Source of the DNA: a bacterium UBA1790
GTDB lineage: Bacteria; Bacteroidota; Bacteroidia; Bacteroidales; Muribaculaceae
Assembly: GCA_002314465.1 (NCBI GenBank)
Contig: DCGA01000030.1
Location: forward strand, 14,743 to 22,254
DNA: 7,512 nt
Reading direction: 5' to 3'
In this document: one piece after another, positions 1 through 5,805 of the stretch
Layout: the number at the start of each line of letters is the position of its first letter
Numbering within the stretch: the stretch's first letter is position 1
Translations under genes and position numbers: made by a program
The notes under the pieces: generated by a model
Databases searched by the model: none
What the model saw: the letters and a program-made list of their open reading frames with translations, nothing else
What the model was told of the DNA's origin: nothing

Positions 1-20
1 ACCAACTGAACTAACGCACC
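1..20 (-). tRNA. 5' end of a tRNA gene, cut by the window edge
   Basis: Read on the minus strand from position 20, the sequence GGTGCGTTAGTTCAGTTGGT fits a tRNA start base by base. It gives a 7-base acceptor strand GGTGCGT, then U8, A9, a D-stem strand GUUC, A14, G15 and the invariant G18-G19 of the D loop. A canonical Bacteroidota promoter lies just upstream on the same strand (38-70), giving a leader of roughly a dozen bases, as expected for a tRNA. The anticodon lies outside the window, so the amino acid cannot be read. The 5' half resembles what I recall of Bacteroidota tRNA-Asp, but that is only a guess. No CDS fits these bases. Confidence 0.72.
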
Positions 21-37
21 AGTTTGCTTTAGCGATG

Positions 38-70
38 CAAAGTTAATACAAAAATCTAATACGCGCCAAA
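38..70 (-). promoter_or_regulatory. Promoter of the tRNA, Bacteroidota type
   Basis: On the minus strand a perfect -7 box TAACTTTG lies at 45-38 and a TTTG -33 box at 70-67, with 21 bases between them. This matches the promoter form of the main sigma factor in Bacteroidota. It points leftwards, away from aroQ, towards the tRNA that starts at position 20. Confidence 0.7.
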
Positions 71-104
71 TAATTTGCCAACTTTTTTTGATTTTGCCCT
101 CATT

Positions 105-138
105 TTTGTGCTAAAGTGCCAAGTCTTTTGTAACTTTG
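105..138 (+). promoter_or_regulatory. Promoter of the aroQ cluster
   Basis: A perfect -7 box TAACTTTG lies at 131-138, and a TTTG at 105-108 can serve as the -33 box with 22 bases between, slightly long for this promoter class. The start codon of aroQ is 22 bases after the -7 box, so the 5' leader would be short. It is back to back with the leftward tRNA promoter. Confidence 0.62.
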
Positions 139-160
139 CACCATAAATATAGCATTTGAT

Positions 161-598
161 ATGAAAATTTCTATCATCAACGGGCCTAATCTCAACCTTG
201 TGGGAGTGCGTGAGCCCCAGATTTATGGCAACAAGTCGATGGCAACCTATCTTGACGAACTGGTGGCTCAGTATCCCGACGTGGAGTTTGAGCTGTTCCA
301 GAGCAATCACGAGGGTTCGATTATCGACGAGATACAGCGTGTGGGATTTGACGTGGACGGAATTGTTATCAACGCTGGAGCCTACACTCATTACTCGATT
401 GCCATAGGCGATGCGCTCAAGGCTGTCACTGCACCTGCCATTGAGGTGCACATCAGCAATGTGCAGGCTCGTGAGGCCTACCGCCATGTGTCGATGATAA
501 AGGACTCATGCCGATGCGTGATTGCCGGCTATGGTCTCGACAGTTATCGTCGCGCGGTAGATGCTATTTTGACAGGAAACTTCAGCGCTGGCGAATGA
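161..598 (+). CDS. aroQ: 3-dehydroquinate dehydratase, type II
   Basis: This enzyme removes water from 3-dehydroquinate to give 3-dehydroshikimate, the third step of the cytoplasmic shikimate pathway to aromatic amino acids. The 145-aa protein has the usual length for the type II family. The N-terminal motif GPNLNLVGVREPQIYG is at residues 8-23 and carries the catalytic Tyr22. QSNHEG (47-52), NAGAYTHYS (71-79) and EVHISN (95-100, catalytic His97) follow, then Arg104 and Arg108 in REAYRHVS. All landmarks of an active enzyme are present. The ATG has no clear Shine-Dalgarno sequence, but the protein begins as the family does, a few residues before the GPNLN motif. Its stop codon overlaps the start of the next gene, so the two are co-transcribed. 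In Bacteroides, as I recall, pyruvate kinase follows aroQ; here it does not. Confidence 0.97.
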   Translation: MKISIINGPNLNLVGVREPQIYGNKSMATYLDELVAQYPDVEFELFQSNHEGSIIDEIQRVGFDVDGIVINAGAYTHYSIAIGDALKAVTAPAIEVHISNVQAREAYRHVSMIKDSCRCVIAGYGLDSYRRAVDAILTGNFSAGE

Positions 599-1239
599 TG
601 GAAGAGAAACTCGAACAATACGTACTCTCGCACATTGACGCCGAGCCCGAGAACCTCCAGCGACTGGACCGTGACACCCACTTGCGCCTGCTATATTCGC
701 GCATGTGTTCGGGACACTTGCAGGGGCGCCTGCTCAAGATGCTTGTGCGCATGATTAATCCGCGCATGGTGCTTGAACTGGGCACCTACAGCGGTTACTC
801 GGCGCTATGCATGGCCGAGGGTCTCTTGCGCCCCGAGGCTTGTGTGCACACGATTGAAATCGAAGACGAACTCGAGGACTTCCTGCGTGAGCATTTTGCC
901 CAGTCGCCCCATGGTGACCGCGTGCATCTGCACATAGGCGATGCGGTGAAGGTACTCGGCGAGGTAGAGGGCGACTTTGACCTTGCGTTTATCGACGCCA
1001 ATAAGCGCGACTATGTGGAGTACTACGACATGGTGTTGCCGCGTATCGCTCCCGGAGGATTCATCATTGCCGACAATACCCTGTGGGACGGTAAGGTGGT
1101 TGACTGGGGCAAGCAACTCGATGCGCAGACTGCAGGCATTCTCGCCTTTAACGACCGCGTGGCTGCCGATCCCCGAGTGGAGGTTGTGATTATCCCGTTG
1201 CGCGACGGCCTGACCCTCATCCACAAACTCGCCCAGTGA
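598..1239 (+). CDS. SAM-dependent O-methyltransferase (Methyltransf_3 / TrmR-like)
   Basis: The protein is a class-I-like, cation-dependent methyltransferase of the catechol/caffeoyl-CoA O-methyltransferase fold. From this start it is 213 aa. Residues 58-70 (VLELGTYSGYSAL) form the SAM-binding motif I, and HTIEIED (84-90) is the acidic strand after it. FIDANKRDY (131-139) and ADNTLWDGKV (158-167) supply the likely metal ligands Asp133, Asp159 and Asn160. The substrate is not shown by sequence. The bacterial relative YrrM/TrmR of Bacillus subtilis methylates 5-hydroxyuridine in tRNA, which would suit the neighbourhood of rbfA, but small-molecule substrates are equally possible. Two in-frame ATG codons sit at 595 and 598 on the aroQ stop (ATGATG). 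Either gives translational coupling; I chose the second. A start at 508 would add 30 residues lying inside aroQ and is unlikely. Confidence 0.92.
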   Translation: MEEKLEQYVLSHIDAEPENLQRLDRDTHLRLLYSRMCSGHLQGRLLKMLVRMINPRMVLELGTYSGYSALCMAEGLLRPEACVHTIEIEDELEDFLREHFAQSPHGDRVHLHIGDAVKVLGEVEGDFDLAFIDANKRDYVEYYDMVLPRIAPGGFIIADNTLWDGKVVDWGKQLDAQTAGILAFNDRVAADPRVEVVIIPLRDGLTLIHKLAQ

Positions 1240-1244
1240 AATGA

Positions 1245-1277
1245 TGTGGCACAAGTGTGAGATTTTTCTTACCTTTG
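1245..1277 (+). promoter_or_regulatory. Candidate internal promoter before rbfA
   Basis: The 78-base gap between the methyltransferase and rbfA contains a good -7 box, TACCTTTG, at 1270-1277. A weak -33 candidate, TGTG, lies at 1245-1248, 21 bases upstream. The -7 box is about 40 bases before the rbfA start, so rbfA and the permease may also be transcribed separately from aroQ. The poor -33 box keeps confidence moderate. Confidence 0.5.
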
Positions 1278-1317
1278 CACAATAATATAGAATAACAACA
1301 AGAAACAATTATAAGAT

Positions 1318-1680
1318 TTGGAAAGTACCAGACTACAAAAGATTGCACGACTCGTGCAGAAAGAATTGAGTGAGATATTCCGTCTCGAAACTGCTAAGAT
1401 GGGCGGTGTGCTCGTTAGCGTAAGTTCGGTGCGTGTTTCGCCCGACCTGAGCATTGCCCGCGTGCACCTGAGCATCTTCCCCGGCGACCGCGCCCAGGAA
1501 CTCCTCGCCAATATCAACGCGAGCGAGAAGAAAATACGCTACGACCTGTCGCAGCGCGTGCGCTACCAGTTGCGCAAGTGTCCCGAACTCACATTCTTCA
1601 TCGACGACTCGCTCGACTACATCGAGCACATCGACTCGCTGCTTCACCCCGAAGGAAAGCAGGGCGAGGAGGACAAGTAA
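1318..1680 (+). CDS. rbfA: 30S ribosome-binding factor RbfA
   Basis: RbfA binds the maturing 30S subunit, helps 16S rRNA 5'-end processing and is important for growth in the cold. The 120-aa product has the family length and a single KH-like fold. The N-terminal helix TRLQKIARLVQKELSEIF (4-21) is characteristic. VSPDLSIARVHLSIF (40-54) matches the conserved central strand, and RYQLRKCPELTFFIDDSLDY (82-101) is the signature C-terminal segment before the last helix HIDSLL. The final residues are charged and probably flexible. The start is TTG at 1318: there is no in-frame ATG nearby, and the protein then begins just as homologues do (M-E-[ST]-T-R). The permease gene starts 12 bases after the stop, so they form an operon. 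Confidence 0.94.
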   Translation: MESTRLQKIARLVQKELSEIFRLETAKMGGVLVSVSSVRVSPDLSIARVHLSIFPGDRAQELLANINASEKKIRYDLSQRVRYQLRKCPELTFFIDDSLDYIEHIDSLLHPEGKQGEEDK

Positions 1681-1692
1681 TACTACGCTCGC

Positions 1693-2922
1693 ATGAACTG
1701 GACGCTCACAGTCGCATGGCGCTACCTGGTGTCGAAGAAGGCACACAAAGCCGTTAACATCATCTCCATCATCTCGGTGTTGGGAGTGATGGTGACGACG
1801 GCTGCGCTCGTGTGCGTACTGAGTGTGTTCAACGGCTTCCGTGGCATGATTATGGGACGCCTTGCGATGCTCGACCCCGAGGTGGCTGTGACGGCAACCG
1901 TGGGCAAGGCAATTGTCAACGGCGACAGTGCCGTGGCAGCAATTAAGGCTATCCCCGGTGTTGCTGAGGCTGTGCCCGTGGTCGAAGACCAGGCGCTCGC
2001 CATCTTTGCCGACTATCAGATGCCCGTGAGGCTCAAGGGTGTCCCCGACTCATACGCCCGCATTAACAGTATGGACAGCCTCATTGTCGACGGCGAGTTC
2101 ATGCTGCACGACGGTGTGTCGCCCTATGCGGTGCTGGGAGTTGGCCCCGCGCTGTCGCTTCATGTGCGACCGGGTTTCTTGCGCATGATTCAACTCTATG
2201 CCCCCAAGCGTCAGGGCCGTGTTAACCTTGCCAATCCCATGGGGTCGTTCCGTGTCGACTCATTATTTGCGTCGGGTGTGTTCCAGTTGCAGCAGAACAG
2301 TTACGATGCCGACCTCATTTATGTGCCGCTCGACATGGCACGCATGCTCTTTGATTATCCCACCGAGGCTACCCAGATTGAGGTGAAACTTGCTCCAGGA
2401 GCCAATGAAAAGGAGGTGATGGAAGGCATAAAGGATGCCTTGGGAAGTAACTACAGCGTGAAGAACCGCCTTATGCAGCAAGCCATGGCATTCAAGATGG
2501 TAAACATCGAGAAGTGGATGGCTTTCCTGCTCCTGGCGTTTATACTTGTGATTGCCACCTTCAATGTCATCAGCACGCTCACGCTGCTCATCATCGAAAA
2601 AGACCGCAGCATCTCCACCTTCCTCAGTATGGGAGCCAGTGGCCGCCAGGTGTCGCGCATCTTCGTGACCGAGGGATGGCTCATCTCGCTTGTGGGTGCG
2701 GTGAGCGGAATCGTCCTGGGCCTGGTGCTGTGCCTGTGCCAGCAGCAGTTCGGGTGGCTCAAACTCAATGCCGACCCATCGGCGGTAGTGGTATATGCCT
2801 ATCCGGTAGAGGTGGTGTGGACCGATGTAGTGGTTGTGTTCCTGCTCGTGGCCGCAGTGGGATTGCTCACATCGCTGGTAACATCGCTCACAATGCGCCG
2901 TAGGCTGCGACTATCCAAGTAA
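1693..2922 (+). CDS. FtsX-like ABC permease, LolC/LolE type
   Basis: This 409-aa inner-membrane protein is the permease subunit of a LolCDE/MacB-type ABC system. In Gram-negative bacteria the Lol system releases lipoproteins from the inner membrane for transport to the outer membrane. The N-terminal segment ARYL-like WRYLVSKK then VNIISIISVLGVMV leads into the first membrane helix (about 22-46) and the SVFNGFRG motif. A periplasmic domain spans about 50-270. Three helices follow: about 275-302 (starting KWMAFLLLAFILVIATFN and ending IEKD), 327-350 and 375-400. This layout, with one long periplasmic loop and the STLTLLIIEKDRSISTFLSM region as coupling segment, is typical of LolC/LolE. No ATPase (LolD) gene is adjacent, so it must pair with one encoded elsewhere. 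Substrate assignment rests on family similarity only. Confidence 0.88.
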   Translation: MNWTLTVAWRYLVSKKAHKAVNIISIISVLGVMVTTAALVCVLSVFNGFRGMIMGRLAMLDPEVAVTATVGKAIVNGDSAVAAIKAIPGVAEAVPVVEDQALAIFADYQMPVRLKGVPDSYARINSMDSLIVDGEFMLHDGVSPYAVLGVGPALSLHVRPGFLRMIQLYAPKRQGRVNLANPMGSFRVDSLFASGVFQLQQNSYDADLIYVPLDMARMLFDYPTEATQIEVKLAPGANEKEVMEGIKDALGSNYSVKNRLMQQAMAFKMVNIEKWMAFLLLAFILVIATFNVISTLTLLIIEKDRSISTFLSMGASGRQVSRIFVTEGWLISLVGAVSGIVLGLVLCLCQQQFGWLKLNADPSAVVVYAYPVEVVWTDVVVVFLLVAAVGLLTSLVTSLTMRRRLRLSK

Positions 2923-2943
2923 TCAAGAGGGTTTATGAAATAC

Positions 2944-2981
2944 ACTCCCCCGCAATGGCAATGATACCGTTGCGGGGGAGT
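2944..2981. terminator. Bidirectional hairpin terminator between convergent genes
   Basis: ACTCCCCCGCAA at 2944-2955 pairs perfectly with TTGCGGGGGAGT at 2970-2981. A T-G wobble and two G-C pairs extend the stem inward to 2958/2967, leaving an 8-base loop. The stem is GC-rich and lies between the ends of the permease (plus) and the AraC regulator (minus). The T-tracts are poor: TCTTGTAT follows on the plus strand and GTATTTCAT on the minus strand. It could therefore act as a transcript-end stabiliser as much as a strict intrinsic terminator. Confidence 0.75.
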
Positions 2982-3003
2982 CTTGTATCGTGCGGTTGTC
3001 TTT

Positions 3004-3891
3004 TCAGATACCGTAGTTGTTGCTCTTGCGGTAGTTGACGGGCGATTGCCCCAGGTGTTTCTTCACAAACTTGCCGAAGAACGACAGGTTGTCGAAGTTG
3101 AGTTGTGTCGCGATTTCCTTCACGCTCATGTCGCTGTATAGCAGCATGTGCTTGATGCGCGCCACGAGGCTGTTGGTGATTATCTCGCTTGCTGCCATGT
3201 TGCCGTGCTGGCGGCACACGCTGGTCAGATACTTGGGCGACACGCACAGTTCGTCGGCATAGGACTTCACGCTGCGGTGTCCGTCCACATTGCTGGTTAC
3301 CAGGAACAGGAAGCGGCGGTAGAGTTTGTCGCCCTGTCTCAGTATGTTCTGGTTGTCGGGCGTGTGTCGGTCGATGAACGACAGCAGGTCGATTGAGAAC
3401 GACTTGAGGATGCTTGCAACGGTTTCTTTGCTGGCAAACTGCGGATGATTCATCTTGAAGTCGGCGAGTTCGTAATACTTGAGCAAGAGTTCCAGTTCTT
3501 CGGGCTCGAGTTTGATGATGGGTGTTTCCTGCAGTTGCACGACGGCGTCGACGAGCCCCTTGTTGATGAGCGAGAAACTCATTTCGGGCTTGATGGCGCA
3601 TAACTTGCACGACATGTCCTCGCTGGTTTCGATTATCTCCACATAAGACCCCGTGTTGACAAACAGAGCGTCGTGTTGTGAGAGTACATGCGGTTTTTTG
3701 TTGACGGTTACCTTGATGTTGCCGCTCAAGCAGAATACAAGCGCTATGAAATTTACATGGAACGTGCAGTTGAATGTGGGTCCCGATGTGATATTATCGG
3801 CGAAGTATAACTCGCCATCAAAGTACTTCATCTTCTTGGATACCGTTGGGACGTCCTGAAGATTCAGATTTATTATTTCCCGATTACTCAT
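3004..3891 (-). CDS. AraC-family transcriptional regulator
   Basis: This 295-aa protein has an N-terminal cupin-like sensor region (about 25-100, with the FCLSGNIKVTVNKKPHVLSQ stretch at 54-73) and a C-terminal AraC/XylS double helix-turn-helix. The first HTH is about 206-228 (SVKSYADELCVSPKYLTSVC) and the second about 255-278 (MSVKEIATQLNFDNLSFFGK). The family signature FVKKHLGQSPVNYRK follows at 275-289. The sensor region has a CxxC pair, Cys95 and Cys98. The gene lies downstream of the iron alcohol dehydrogenase on the same strand, separated by a hairpin. I find no good TAnnTTTG promoter in the 109-base gap, so partial read-through from the dehydrogenase is possible. Regulation of that neighbour is a reasonable but unproven inference. 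The ligand is unknown. Confidence 0.91.
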   Translation of the reverse strand: MSNREIINLNLQDVPTVSKKMKYFDGELYFADNITSGPTFNCTFHVNFIALVFCLSGNIKVTVNKKPHVLSQHDALFVNTGSYVEIIETSEDMSCKLCAIKPEMSFSLINKGLVDAVVQLQETPIIKLEPEELELLLKYYELADFKMNHPQFASKETVASILKSFSIDLLSFIDRHTPDNQNILRQGDKLYRRFLFLVTSNVDGHRSVKSYADELCVSPKYLTSVCRQHGNMAASEIITNSLVARIKHMLLYSDMSVKEIATQLNFDNLSFFGKFVKKHLGQSPVNYRKSNNYGI

Positions 3892-3955
3892 TGTGTTGCA
3901 GTTTTAGATAAAAGTGTAAGTAATATTTTAGTAACTTGTTTATATATAGAATGGA

Positions 3956-3979
3956 CATAAGGGTTGTAGCACCCTTATG
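3956..3979 (-). terminator. Hairpin after the alcohol dehydrogenase gene
   Basis: CATAAGGGT at 3956-3964 pairs perfectly with ACCCTTATG at 3971-3979 around a 6-base loop. It starts 22 bases past the stop codon of the dehydrogenase on the minus strand. The bases that follow on that strand (TCCATTCTATATATA) are AT-rich but not a clean T-run, so termination may be partial, leaving some transcription into the AraC gene. Confidence 0.55.
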
Positions 3980-4000
3980 CCCATCATAGTGTTGGTATGA

Positions 4001-5179
4001 TTAATCCTCGCGGATTGTGTCTACAAAGATGTTGATGATTTCCTCTCGTGTAAGGAAACGGGGGTCGCCGTCAAACATAGCGCTGCCGGTAGCAATGGCG
4101 TTGTCGGCCAGAGCATCTACATCGGCAATTGTGAAACCGTATTCGCTCAGTTTGATCTTGTCGACCTTGCACTCGCGCTTCATGATAGCCAGAGCGTCGA
4201 GGAAGTCGCCGGGACGTGCACTCTTGTGCTGTGTCATCTTCTCGGCCATCTTCATGTAGCGCTTCATAGTGTCGTTCTTGAAGGTCTTGAAGTAAGCCTT
4301 AGAGAGGGCGATGAGACCTGCTCCGTGGGGCAGTTCGGGGTGCAGAGCGCTCAGGGCGTGCTCCATAGCGTGCTCGCCGGTGCAGCCGCTGGTGCTCTCT
4401 ACCATGCCTGCGAGTGTGCTTGCCCAAGCCACCTTGGTGCGTGCCCACAGGTTGTTGCCGTCGTTAACAGCCACGGGGAGGTACTTGTATAATAATCGCA
4501 CTGCCTCGAGTGCGTAGAGGTCGCTGATGGGAGAGTGAGCCTTGTTGATGTAGCCCTCGGCTGCGTGGAAGAACGCATCAAAGCCCTGGTAGGCAGTGAG
4601 TGCGGGAGGAACCGAAAGCATGAGCTCGGGGTCAACGATTGCGAGGGTGGGATAGATGTGGCGGTTGCCGAAGCCCATCTTCTCGTGAGTTTCTTCGTTG
4701 GTGATTACGCCCCACAGGTCAATCTCGGTACCTGTGCCGGCGGTTGTGGGGATTGCTACAATGGGGAGCGCGCCGGTAACCTTCTTGCCGCCGCCTGTGC
4801 CGCCCTGTACATACTCCCAGAAGTCGCCGCCCATGTGGGCTGTGATGGCGATTGCCTTTGCGGTGTCGATGCTGCTGCCGCCGCCCAGGCCTATAACGAA
4901 GTCACACTTGTTGTCGAGGCACATCTGTGTACCTTCCATTACATGTGACTTTATGGGGTTAGGTAATATCTTGTCAAATGTCACACTCTCGACGCCTGCT
5001 TTGTCGAGTTGCTCCTTGAGGCGATCGAGATAACCGAGACGTTTCATCGATGTACCGGCCGAGATTACTATCAAGGCTTTTTTGCCAGGAAGGCGCATGG
5101 TTGACAGGTTTCTGAGTTCCCCGGCGCCAAACACGAGTTGGGTCGGGATGTTCAATCCGAATTTCATTTTACCTTTCAT
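4001..5179 (-). CDS. Iron-containing (group III) alcohol dehydrogenase
   Basis: A 392-aa cytoplasmic NAD(P)H-dependent oxidoreductase of the Fe-ADH family, which interconverts aldehydes and alcohols; in fermenting anaerobes these usually reduce aldehydes to recycle cofactor. The N-terminal dinucleotide-binding half contains GLGGGSSIDTAKAIA (97-111) and PTTAGTGTE (144-152). The C-terminal helical half has the metal ligands: Asp201 and His205 in GFDAFFHAAEGY, His270 in GEHAMEH (with His274), and His285 in PHG. These align with the four iron ligands of E. coli FucO. The His270-His285 interval is one residue longer than I recall for FucO. The substrate (acetaldehyde, lactaldehyde, butyraldehyde or other) cannot be read from sequence. 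A second in-frame ATG at residue 5 is an alternative start. It has its own promoter, and an AraC gene follows. Confidence 0.94.
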   Translation of the reverse strand: MKGKMKFGLNIPTQLVFGAGELRNLSTMRLPGKKALIVISAGTSMKRLGYLDRLKEQLDKAGVESVTFDKILPNPIKSHVMEGTQMCLDNKCDFVIGLGGGSSIDTAKAIAITAHMGGDFWEYVQGGTGGGKKVTGALPIVAIPTTAGTGTEIDLWGVITNEETHEKMGFGNRHIYPTLAIVDPELMLSVPPALTAYQGFDAFFHAAEGYINKAHSPISDLYALEAVRLLYKYLPVAVNDGNNLWARTKVAWASTLAGMVESTSGCTGEHAMEHALSALHPELPHGAGLIALSKAYFKTFKNDTMKRYMKMAEKMTQHKSARPGDFLDALAIMKRECKVDKIKLSEYGFTIADVDALADNAIATGSAMFDGDPRFLTREEIINIFVDTIRED

Positions 5180-5195
5180 AATCTTTAGATTTTAA

Positions 5196-5210
5196 GGCGC
5201 ACAATGCGCC
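5196..5210. repeat. Interrupted palindrome in the dehydrogenase leader
   Basis: GGCGCA-CAA-TGCGCC is a perfect 6-base inverted repeat with a 3-base spacer. It lies between the -7 box (5228-5235) and the start codon (5179) of the dehydrogenase, so it is in the 5' untranslated leader. It could be a regulator-binding site placed as a roadblock, or a small RNA hairpin at the transcript's 5' end. It is much more GC-rich than the bases around it. Confidence 0.5.
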
Positions 5211-5227
5211 ATGGTTAGTATCTGTGG

Positions 5228-5258
5228 TAAAGTTAGCAATTATTTTCCACATTCCAAA
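5228..5258 (-). promoter_or_regulatory. Promoter of the alcohol dehydrogenase
   Basis: On the minus strand the -7 box is TAACTTTA (5235-5228, one base from the TAnnTTTG consensus) and the -33 box is TTTG (5258-5255), with 19 bases between. This would give a leader of about 45 bases before the ATG, containing the palindrome at 5196-5210. Confidence 0.6.
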
Positions 5259-5327
5259 AGGTTTTTAAAGCGAAAAAGTAAAATAATGCATAATTGTCGA
5301 AATATCCCGTTTTTTATACCGAAAAGG

Positions 5328-5375
5328 ACTGCAGGCAACACCCGCCGCAATCGTGGAGAAGGTGTTGCTTGCAGT
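5328..5375 (-). terminator. Terminator hairpin of the two-gene orphan unit
   Basis: ACTGCAGGCAACACC at 5328-5342 pairs with GGTGTTGCTTGCAGT at 5361-5375 along 15 positions, with a single G-T wobble, around an 18-base loop. On the minus strand the stem begins 11 bases after the stop codon of the upstream gene and is followed by CCTTTTC, a short T-run. An outer CCGA/TCGG pair (5319-5322 with 5377-5380) may extend it. The T-run is only on the minus side, so it should serve the leftward genes. Confidence 0.7.
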
Positions 5376-5385
5376 GTCGGGAAGA

Positions 5386-5784
5386 TTATTGCACCTTTGC
5401 GAGCATGAGGAGCAGACGCGCCCTTGCCACTTGCCACGCGGTGCCGTAATAGGTGTTCTCATCGCCATAGAAGCGCATCAGGGCATAGTTGGCCATCATG
5501 TCTACGATTAATCCTGCCATGGTTTCGGTGTGGCAGTCCATTGTCTGCGGTAGCGATAGTCCTATGGTAATATTACCAGTTTCGATGTGCGGGTTATAGT
5601 TCCAATGCGACACATAGGCGCTTATGCGGGGACGCAGGTCGGCAAGGCCGTCTTCAATGCGCATTTCGAGCATGCGTGCGTTGTCGGGGGTGAGTACTTT
5701 TACGTCGGTTTCATAGGCCGCGTGCCATGCGCTCTCGGCATAGATGCGGTCAAGGATGGTTTCAAGATCTATAGTGATAATCAT
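5386..5784 (-). CDS. Hypothetical protein, second gene of the orphan unit
   Basis: I do not recognise a named family in this 132-aa protein. It has no signal peptide or membrane segment. The first 55 residues look helical (TILDRIYAESAWHAAYETD, then a second helix around MLEMRIEDGLADLRPRIS). A central strand-like stretch reads GNITIGLSLPQ. A C-terminal helical part (ETMAGLIVDMMANYALMRFY, then TAWQVARARLLLMLAK) closes it. This order (helix, one beta stretch ending in LP, amphipathic helix with A-x-Y/A-x-R pattern) reminds me of small structural or adaptor proteins of Bacteroidetes phages; that is a weak impression, not a match. It starts 21 bases after the stop of the 148-aa gene, with which it is co-transcribed, and a hairpin follows its stop directly. 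Confidence 0.8.
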   Translation of the reverse strand: MIITIDLETILDRIYAESAWHAAYETDVKVLTPDNARMLEMRIEDGLADLRPRISAYVSHWNYNPHIETGNITIGLSLPQTMDCHTETMAGLIVDMMANYALMRFYGDENTYYGTAWQVARARLLLMLAKVQ

Positions 5785-5805
5785 GGTGTCGGGAGATAAG
5801 GTGTG

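Noticed and set aside
77..130. Approximate direct repeat GCCAA[CG]T...TTTTG (77-90 and 118-130) before aroQ
   Set aside because: Low-complexity T-rich sequence; the resemblance is short and imperfect and explained by AT-rich promoter DNA.
508..597. Upstream in-frame extension of the methyltransferase from an ATG at 508
   Set aside because: It would overlap aroQ by 91 bases and add an arginine-rich, unconserved N-terminus; ATG codons at 595/598 sit at the aroQ stop.
805..1308. Long open frame on the minus strand opposite the methyltransferase and the rbfA promoter
   Set aside because: It lies antisense to a clear gene, has no family-like motifs and reflects codon bias of the opposite strand.
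1333..1746. Open frame on the minus strand opposite rbfA and the start of the permease
   Set aside because: Fully antisense to well-supported genes; no motif and no promoter.
2933..3610. Minus-strand 225-aa frame overlapping the AraC gene in another frame
   Set aside because: Arg/Gln/Pro-rich composition typical of an out-of-frame translation; the AraC frame shows full domain structure and the frame runs through the terminator hairpin.
3892..3955. Promoter for the AraC gene
   Set aside because: The best candidate, TACACTTTT (3918-3910 on the minus strand), has the wrong internal spacing for TAnnTTTG and no -33 partner, so it was not listed.
4535..4948. Plus-strand 137-aa frame opposite the alcohol dehydrogenase
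   Set aside because: Antisense to the conserved Fe-ADH core; Ala/Gly/Cys-rich shadow composition.
5211..5437. Small frames on both strands around the promoter and terminator of the dehydrogenase / orphan-unit gap
   Set aside because: They run across the promoter at 5228-5258 and the hairpin at 5328-5375 and show no protein-like pattern.
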